Source of the DNA: Thiohalocapsa marina | GTDB lineage: Bacteria > Pseudomonadota > Gammaproteobacteria > Chromatiales > Chromatiaceae | Reading direction: 5' to 3' | NCBI RefSeq assembly: GCF_008632335.1 | Contig: NZ_VWXX01000002.1 | Location: 62,001-126,000, forward strand | Length of the DNA: 64,000 nt | Shown here: positions 58,246 through 64,000 of the stretch, in pieces | Numbering within the stretch: the first letter of the stretch is position 1 | Layout of the letters: each line of letters starts with the position of its first letter | Program-made: the position numbers and the translations under genes | The notes under the pieces: generated by a model | What the model was told of the DNA's origin: nothing | Databases searched by the model: none | The model's input: only the letters and a program-made list of their open reading frames with translations

Positions 58246-59549
58246 TCAGGCGGCCATCCCTGCGCGACCATCGGCCAGTTGCCGGGAGCTGGCGAATCGA
58301 ACGGCTGCTGGACGGACTGGCGGGCCGGGTAGCGGCGGCCGGGGGGCGCCGTGAATCCGTCCGTGGAGGCTTCACGATCGCATCCCTGCGATCGAGACCC
58401 CCGGCCGTCGCTACCCGGCCCGCCAGCCCTGCACGGGCAGCGGTTGATGGCATATGAATCTCCGCTGGAGCGTGCCGGCTGGTGGCTGGTGGCTGGCGGC
58501 TGGTGGCTGGTGGCTGGCGGCTGGTGGCTGGTGGCTGGCGGCTGGCGGCTGGCGGCTGGCGACTGCCGGCCATTGGCTGCGGCAATCAGTTCGGCCAGTC
58601 TGCGCAGATTGTCCGCAAGGTCCGGAGCCAGCGGGTCGACCGCCTCGACGCGCCCGCCGATGGCCTGCGCCACGCGTCCGGCGGCCCGGCGGTCGAACTG
58701 TGGCTGCACCAGGATGAGCCGGGTGCCGGCGGCGCGGGCCTGCTCGATGAGCGCCGCTAGGCGCCGCGCCCCGGGCTCCTTGCCCTCGCGCTCGATCGGG
58801 ATCTGGGTCAGGTGGTAGCGGTCGGCGAAGTAGCCCCAGGCCGGGTGGTAGACCAGGAAGCTGCGGTTGTCGAGGTTGCGCAGTATCGCGGCCAGTTCCT
58901 GGTCCAGGGCGGCCAGTTCGGCGTCGAAGGCGGCCTGTCGCTGGGCATACAGCGACGCACCGTCCGGATCCAGCCGGCTCAGGGTGTCGCGCAGCGCCCG
59001 GGCAATCTGGCGCACCAGTGCCGGGCTGGTCCAGACATGGGCGTCCATGGCCTCGTCGTCATCCGGGTCGGCGCTTCCCTGCCGGTGGTCAGGCGATTGT
59101 TCAGGCTGATGCGCGTGCGCGTGCTCGTGCTCGTGCTCATGCGCATGGTCGTGTGCTTCCTGGGGGCGCAGCGGCAGGCCCTCGCGCACGTCCAGCACCG
59201 CCATGGCCGGATTTGCCGAACGGAAACGGGGCATCCAGGCCGCCTCGAAGGGCAGGCCGGCGCGCACATAGAGGTCCGCCTCGGACAGGGCCGCGAGTTG
59301 TCGCGGCGACGGCTCGTAGCTGTGCGGGCTCTGGCCCGGCAGCACCATGGTCTGCACCTGCACCCGGTCGCCGCCGACGCGCTCGACCAGGGTCTGCATC
59401 GGCAACACGCTGACGAACACCGAAAGCGGCGACTCGGCAACGGCCTGCTGCATGAAGAGCAAGGACAGGACCACGAGACCCGCGGCGGATGCGCGAAGTC
59501 TCCCGGCTCGGGAGCGATGAGCGGGTGCGAAAGGTGAATTTGTCGCCAC
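58242..59549 (-). CDS. znuA: Zinc-binding periplasmic protein ZnuA with repeat-derived C-terminal extension
   Basis: 435 residues from GTG 59549. A signal sequence (LRASAAGLVVLSLLFMQQAVA) is followed by VSVLPMQTLVERVGGDRVQVQTMVLPGQSPHSYEPSPRQLAAL with the zinc-ligand His, a His/Glu-rich loop (HDHAHEHEHEHAHAH, near residues 131-145), MDAHVWTSPALVRQIARAL and FLVYHPAWGYFADRYHL. The natural end is about residue 325. The following 110 residues come from a 21-base tandem repeat (SRQPPATSHQPPAT) and the palindromic element, then end in the ATGA overlap with znuC. A TTG at 59612 is rejected because the Zur-box-like palindrome lies after it. Confidence 0.9.
   Translation of the reverse strand: MATNSPFAPAHRSRAGRLRASAAGLVVLSLLFMQQAVAESPLSVFVSVLPMQTLVERVGGDRVQVQTMVLPGQSPHSYEPSPRQLAALSEADLYVRAGLPFEAAWMPRFRSANPAMAVLDVREGLPLRPQEAHDHAHEHEHEHAHAHQPEQSPDHRQGSADPDDDEAMDAHVWTSPALVRQIARALRDTLSRLDPDGASLYAQRQAAFDAELAALDQELAAILRNLDNRSFLVYHPAWGYFADRYHLTQIPIEREGKEPGARRLAALIEQARAAGTRLILVQPQFDRRAAGRVAQAIGGRVEAVDPLAPDLADNLRRLAELIAAANGRQSPAASRQPPATSHQPPATSHQPPATSHQPARSSGDSYAINRCPCRAGGPGSDGRGSRSQGCDREASTDGFTAPPGRRYPARQSVQQPFDSPAPGNWPMVAQGWPPE
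58317..58426 (-). repeat. Palindromic dispersed element, copy 2
   Basis: Outer arms 58317-58345 and 58398-58426 match as inverted repeats at 28 of 29 positions. The 52-base core 58346-58397 (reverse strand) differs from copy 1 at six positions, one pair being a compensatory C-G to T-A change in the inner hairpin stem. It lies inside the znuA 3' extension in the same reading frame as copy 1 in the gspI leader. Confidence 0.82.
58478..58560 (-). repeat. 21-base tandem repeat in the znuA 3' end
   Basis: About four units of ggctggtggctggtggctggc (plus strand), internally made of 7-base ggtggct steps, read on the minus strand as SHQPPAT/SRQPPAT. In-frame, so unit changes only alter length. Confidence 0.85.
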
Positions 59550-59582
59550 GGGGGTTCCAGTGTCTGGTAACGGCTGTACCAG

Positions 59583-59602
59583 GAATGTAACGATATAACA
59601 GC
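59583..59602 (-). promoter_or_regulatory. Zur-box-like palindrome upstream of znuA
   Basis: Minus strand gctgttatatcgttacattc contains GTTATAtCGTTAC, close to the gammaproteobacterial Zur consensus core GTTATAATATAAC flanked by AT-rich ends. It is about 35-55 bases before the znuA GTG, in the right place to block transcription of the znuACB-zur operon. Confidence 0.75.
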
Positions 59603-59644
59603 CCCAAGCCAAGCCTCCGCTGGCGGGCGGCGCGTCCTGCCCCG

Positions 59645-59674
59645 TAGGAGAAACGCTAAATCAGCGTTTCCCTA
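59645..59674. terminator. Hairpin over the stop of the coiled-coil gene
   Basis: gaaacgct (59650-59657), loop aaatc, agcgtttc (59663-59670), extended by tagg/ccta with a bulge. The 12-base-pair stem covers the minus-strand stop codon. There is no T-run, so factor-independent termination is doubtful; it may be a transcript-end stabiliser. Confidence 0.45.
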
Positions 59675-60154
59675 GGCGATCAGCAGATCGGCGAGCTTGA
59701 ACACCGCGCCGAGGACGGCCAGGCCGCCCAGCAGCCAGCGTGTCTGTGCCGCCATGGCCTTGTGCAGATTCACCTCGACGTCCTTGATCTGCGCTTCCAC
59801 CCGGGCGATGCGTTCCTGTAGGCGCGCCTCGACCTCCATGATCTCCTTGCGCAGTCGCGCCTCGACCTCGTGAATCTGCAATTCGACGGCCTTGATCTGC
59901 TGCTGCAGCCGTGCCTCGACCTCATGAATCTGCAATTCGACGGCCTTGATCTCCTTCTGCAGCCGCCCCTCGACCTCCTTGATCTCTTTCTGCAGCCGCA
60001 GTTCGCCTTCGCGCACATGGCCCTGGGTGGCCAGATCGGTGATCTGCGGAAAGCGCGCCTCCAGTGCATCGAAGGCATCGGCGATCAGACGCGCGCGGGT
60101 CTTATCATCCGGTGCCTCGATCAGTTGTGTGTAAAGTTGTAATGCAGCGCTCAT
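59672..60154 (-). CDS. Coiled-coil protein with C-terminal membrane anchor
   Basis: 160 residues from ATG 60154. A helical N-terminal domain (MSAALQLYTQLIEAPDDKTRARLIADAFDALEARFPQ) is followed by repeats of 14-18 residues (LQKEIKAVELQIHEVEAR) near 55-130. A single C-terminal hydrophobic helix (WLLGGLAVLGAVFKLADLLIA) follows. It resembles CCDC90/DUF1640-type proteins and has the same architecture as the gene at 52024. Function unknown. Confidence 0.8.
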   Translation of the reverse strand: MSAALQLYTQLIEAPDDKTRARLIADAFDALEARFPQITDLATQGHVREGELRLQKEIKEVEGRLQKEIKAVELQIHEVEARLQQQIKAVELQIHEVEARLRKEIMEVEARLQERIARVEAQIKDVEVNLHKAMAAQTRWLLGGLAVLGAVFKLADLLIA

Positions 60155-60212
60155 GGTGGCGGTCCGGTGGCCTCTCTGCACCCGGGGAAGCGGTCATCCG
60201 GGCGATGCCGGC

Positions 60213-60662
60213 TCAATCCGGCAACCCATCCTCCTGCAGGAGTTGTTCGATGCTGAACGGGCAGGTGTCCGGGAACACCGATGGGGCCAGCCCGGTCTCG
60301 AGCATCGCCTGCCTGCGGGCGCCTGCGTAACGGCTGGCGGCCAGTTCGGCCAGTCGAGGCCTGAGGCTCGGGCTGTCGCGCAGGATGGCAGCGATTTCGT
60401 CGCGCGCATTGGCGATGGACAGGCGCCAGCTGATCCCGCGATGGCTCGGCTGATGGCGCCATTTGAGCAGGTGCAGCATCAGGACCTTCAGATGGCTCTC
60501 AAGCGCCCGCCGATCGCTCTTGCCCATGTCTTCGATCTCCTCGGCGACCTGTGCCAGATCGACGCCATCAAGGCATCCTGAACGCAGCCGCTGGGCCGTT
60601 TGCAGGGTCCAGGCATAGAAATCGCCGTCGTATTCAGCAGGCCCGTTGGTCGCAGTGGTCAT
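60213..60662 (-). CDS. DUF29-family protein
   Basis: 149 residues. YDGDFYAWTLQTAQRLRSGCLDGVDLAQVAEEIEDMGKSDRRALESHLKVLMLHLLKWRHQPSHRGISWRLSIANARDEIAAIL is the DUF29 (PF01724) signature. Small soluble helical proteins of unknown role that often occur in several genomic copies. ATG 60662 has ggag 5 bases upstream. Confidence 0.9.
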   Translation of the reverse strand: MTTATNGPAEYDGDFYAWTLQTAQRLRSGCLDGVDLAQVAEEIEDMGKSDRRALESHLKVLMLHLLKWRHQPSHRGISWRLSIANARDEIAAILRDSPSLRPRLAELAASRYAGARRQAMLETGLAPSVFPDTCPFSIEQLLQEDGLPD

Positions 60663-60726
60663 TGGCTCCTCCGCATGGCGTGCTCCGGAGCCCGCTCCGG
60701 GGCAACTGACTGCAAAGCATAGGCCA

Positions 60727-62526
60727 TCACCGTACCGGTGGCGAGCCATGGACGGCCGGCGGCAGGGCCTTGCATTCGCGGAAGATGCGGCGCGTGCAGC
60801 CGGCGCAGACGCCCTTGTCCAGCTTCTGGAAGATGGCGCGGATGGCAGCCTCCTTGGACTGGAAGACGTTGCGCGCACCGGTGGCCTCCATGCAGTGGCA
60901 GCGCTCCAGGGCGTCCCACAGCCCCTTCTTGACGTTGATCAGGTAGAAACCGCCGCCGGCCGCATGGCAACGGTCGGCCTCGCGGATCAGGGTCTCGCCG
61001 CCCTGCAGGTCGACGAAGTTGATGCCGTCGGCCAGGATGGCCAGGTGCCGCTGTTGCGGATTGGCCGCCCGCAGCCGGTCCAGCGTCTGTTCCACATGGG
61101 CCACCGAGCCGAAGAACAGCGAGCCGTCGATGCGCACGAAGCGCAGTTGCGGGCACTCGGCGACGTCCGGTTCGCAGGAGAAGGCCTGGTCCGGCAGGCG
61201 TGGGTCCGGCGCCAGGGTGATGATGCGCGGCTTGGAGGTGCGCTCCAGGTAGAGCACCAGCGACAGCAGCACGCCGGCGAAGATGGCGAACTCCAGCTCC
61301 AGGAACAGGGCCGACAGGAAGGTGACCGCGAGCACCGCGGTCTCGCGCCTGGAGGCCTGGACGATGTGCCGGATCTCTTTGAAGTCGATCAGGCCCCAGG
61401 CGACCAGGAACAGCACGCCGGCCATGGCCGCCTTGGGCAGGTAGCTGGCCAGCGGCGCGACGAACAGCACGATGATCATGAGCAGCGCGCCGGCGAAGAC
61501 CGCCGCCAGCGGCGTGCGTGCGCCGGCCTCGAAATTGACCCCGCTGCGGTTGAACGAACCGGTGGCCACATAGCCGGAGAAGAAGGAACCGGCGATGTTC
61601 GACAGCCCCTGGCCGATGAACTCCTGGTTGCCGTCGATGCGGTAGCCGCCGCGGGCGGCCAGGGAGCGGCCGATGGAGACCGCCTCGGTCAGCGCGAACA
61701 GGGTCACCGCCAGGGCCGACGGGGCCAGTTGCCGGATGTCGTCCAGATCGAACGACGGCGCCGACAGTGGCGGCAGACTGGCGGGCAAGGCGCCGACGGT
61801 GGCGATGCGGGTGGTCTCGGGGCCGAACACCTGATCCAGCAGCAGCGCCAGCAGGCTGCCGCCGAGCATGGCGGCGATCATGTAGGGCACCACCGGCAGC
61901 CAGCGCTTGACGGCGATGCCGATGGCCAGGGTGGCGAAGGCGACGGCGGCGGCGTAGGGGTTGATGTCGAGCAGGTGGCTGCCGAACTGGATCAGGATGT
62001 CGTGGAAGTGTCCGCCGCTGTCCATCTCTACGCCGAAGAAGTGCTTGAGCTGCTTGGCGGCGATCAGCAGGGCTGCCCCGGCGGTGAAGCCCACCACCAC
62101 GGAGTGGGAGATGAAGTTCACCAGCGCGCCCATGCGCGCGAGCCCGAGCGCCAGCTGCATGATGCCGACCATGAAGGTCAGCGTGAGGGCCAGCACCACG
62201 TAGTCCGGCGTGCCCGGTACCGCCAGCAGCGACAGCGACGAGAACAGCACCACCGAGGCCGCCGTGGTGGGGCCCGACACCAGATGCCGAGACGAGCCGA
62301 ACAGCGCCGCGATCATGGCCGGCACCATGCCGGCATACAGGCCATATTCCGGCGGCATGCCGGCGATGGTGGCGAAGGCCACGCCCTGGGGCAGCACGAC
62401 GATGGCACCGGTCACGGCGGCGATCAGATCGGCGCGCAGGTCGTCCCGGCGCACGGCCGGCAGCCAGGTCATGAAGGGGACGAGCCAGGAGAGACGGGAG
62501 GGCGCTGGGCGTGACACGGGCAGCAT
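60727..62526 (-). CDS. SulP-family anion transporter with STAS domain
   Basis: 599 residues. SulP core: DLIAAVTGAIVVLPQGVAFATIAGMPPEYGLYAGMVPAMIAALFGSSRHLVSGPTTAAS and GNQEFIGQGLSNIAGSFFSGYVATGSFNRSGVN, about 11-12 membrane helices, then a STAS domain (RFVRIDGSLFFGSVAHVEQTL; ILADGINFVDLQGGETLIREADRCHAAGGGFYLINVK). The tail after it has clustered Cys (CHCMEATG, VCAGCTRRIFREC), possibly a metal or redox site. Substrate could be sulfate, bicarbonate or another anion; given the sulfotransferases, sulfate is attractive but unproven. An upstream ATG at 62592 is an alternative start. Confidence 0.88.
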   Translation of the reverse strand: MLPVSRPAPSRLSWLVPFMTWLPAVRRDDLRADLIAAVTGAIVVLPQGVAFATIAGMPPEYGLYAGMVPAMIAALFGSSRHLVSGPTTAASVVLFSSLSLLAVPGTPDYVVLALTLTFMVGIMQLALGLARMGALVNFISHSVVVGFTAGAALLIAAKQLKHFFGVEMDSGGHFHDILIQFGSHLLDINPYAAAVAFATLAIGIAVKRWLPVVPYMIAAMLGGSLLALLLDQVFGPETTRIATVGALPASLPPLSAPSFDLDDIRQLAPSALAVTLFALTEAVSIGRSLAARGGYRIDGNQEFIGQGLSNIAGSFFSGYVATGSFNRSGVNFEAGARTPLAAVFAGALLMIIVLFVAPLASYLPKAAMAGVLFLVAWGLIDFKEIRHIVQASRRETAVLAVTFLSALFLELEFAIFAGVLLSLVLYLERTSKPRIITLAPDPRLPDQAFSCEPDVAECPQLRFVRIDGSLFFGSVAHVEQTLDRLRAANPQQRHLAILADGINFVDLQGGETLIREADRCHAAGGGFYLINVKKGLWDALERCHCMEATGARNVFQSKEAAIRAIFQKLDKGVCAGCTRRIFRECKALPPAVHGSPPVR

Positions 62527-62624
62527 CCGGAGGCAGGGAAGGCCGCGGACTGCGGCCCTGGCTGAGCAGCAGAATACACCCCGCGGAGGCATGGTTTCCA
62601 GTCGGGTACCGGGCCGTACAACGG

Positions 62625-62646
62625 AAAACGGGGCCCGAAGGCCCCG
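62625..62646 (-). terminator. Intrinsic terminator of amtB
   Basis: Minus strand cggggcc, loop ttcg, ggccccg, then tttt. Same core as the porin terminator at 52854. Confidence 0.85.
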
Positions 62647-62679
62647 CTGCAAGCATGATCGCGTCCCTGCGGTCCGGCG

Positions 62680-63942
<1,263 letters not shown>

Positions 63943-63968
63943 AGTCAGTTACCTCCGCGTGGATGCGC

Positions 63969-64000
63969 TTACAGGGCTTCCGGACCGGTCTCGCCGGTGC
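63969..64000 (-). CDS. glnK: PII signalling protein GlnK, last codons only
   Basis: The window ends inside this gene. The visible codons read TGETGPEAL then TAA, matching the C-terminus of PII proteins (R-T-G-E-x-x-x-x-A-L). Its position directly upstream of amtB fits GlnK, which binds and blocks AmtB. Confidence 0.8.
   Translation of the reverse strand, partial: TGETGPEAL

Noticed and set aside
59549-59612. Longer ZnuA start at TTG 59612
   Set aside because: It would place the Zur-box-like palindrome inside the coding region and put 21 residues before a normal signal peptide.
60646-62514. 622-codon plus-strand open frame across the DUF29 and SulP genes
   Set aside because: Antisense to two well-recognised genes; composition is Gly/Gln/His/Arg-rich as expected for a GC-driven shadow.

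Overview
The window is a GC-rich stretch of a Gram-negative bacterial chromosome. A complete type II secretion (T2SS) set, KDO genes (kdsD, kdsA), an O-antigen-type glycan cluster, rplM-rpsI, a Zur/Znu zinc locus and amtB-glnK point to a gammaproteobacterium. The gene order gspE-F-G-H-I-J-K-L-M...D with a lipoprotein secretin resembles the Xanthomonas xps layout. Dense dispersed repeats would fit a Chromatiales/Ectothiorhodospiraceae-like genome, but the family assignment is a guess.

Layout. (1) 1-12.2 kb, + strand: T2SS operon gspEFGHIJKLM-gspD, closed by kdsD. (2) 12.6-15.3 kb: two exported proteins of unknown function, the larger strongly expressed-looking (good ribosome site, strong terminator) and a candidate T2SS substrate. 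(3) 15.3-25.1 kb: a sulfotransferase, a glycosyltransferase-like protein and a displaced gspC/xpsN-like gene on +, facing a minus-strand block with another sulfotransferase, a GT2, a DUF707-like protein and a 1210-residue sulfotransferase/coiled-coil/repeat/GT4 fusion. (4) 25.4-50.1 kb: surface-glycan cluster. It holds a Wzm/Wzt ABC exporter, methyltransferases, a Gtr-like module (GtrB, methyltransferase, GtrA, YfhO-like membrane protein), GT2 and GT4 transferases, two SDR nucleotide-sugar enzymes, a PIN-DegT aminotransferase fusion, a UDP-glucuronate 4-epimerase, a Wzx-like flippase and an FkbM methyltransferase. About 27-36 kb is clearly poorer in GC than its surroundings (one 60-base block at 29281 counts 28 G+C; one at 9481 counts 45), suggesting separate acquisition. 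(5) 47.8-50.7 kb: the edge of the glycan cluster, broken up by two toxin-antitoxin modules; one is flanked by a duplicated glycosyltransferase 5' end, and the other has a frameshifted toxin. (6) 50.9-64 kb, minus strand mostly: kdsA, a heptad-repeat coiled-coil membrane protein (+), a porin, tRNA-Gln, rpsI/rplM, zur-znuB-znuC-znuA with a Zur-box-like palindrome, a second coiled-coil protein, a DUF29 protein, a SulP transporter, amtB and the tail of glnK.

How it works together. T2SS plus exported proteins, three sulfotransferase-like domains, many glycosyltransferases and KDO enzymes suggest one chromosomal region devoted to building, modifying (sulfation, methylation) and exporting cell-surface material. 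The region is also rich in repeats: a tandem repeat that copied the gspF stop region, a palindromic element in two copies whose arms differ but stay self-complementary, REP-like doublets, and in-frame repeat insertions that lengthen GspI and ZnuA.
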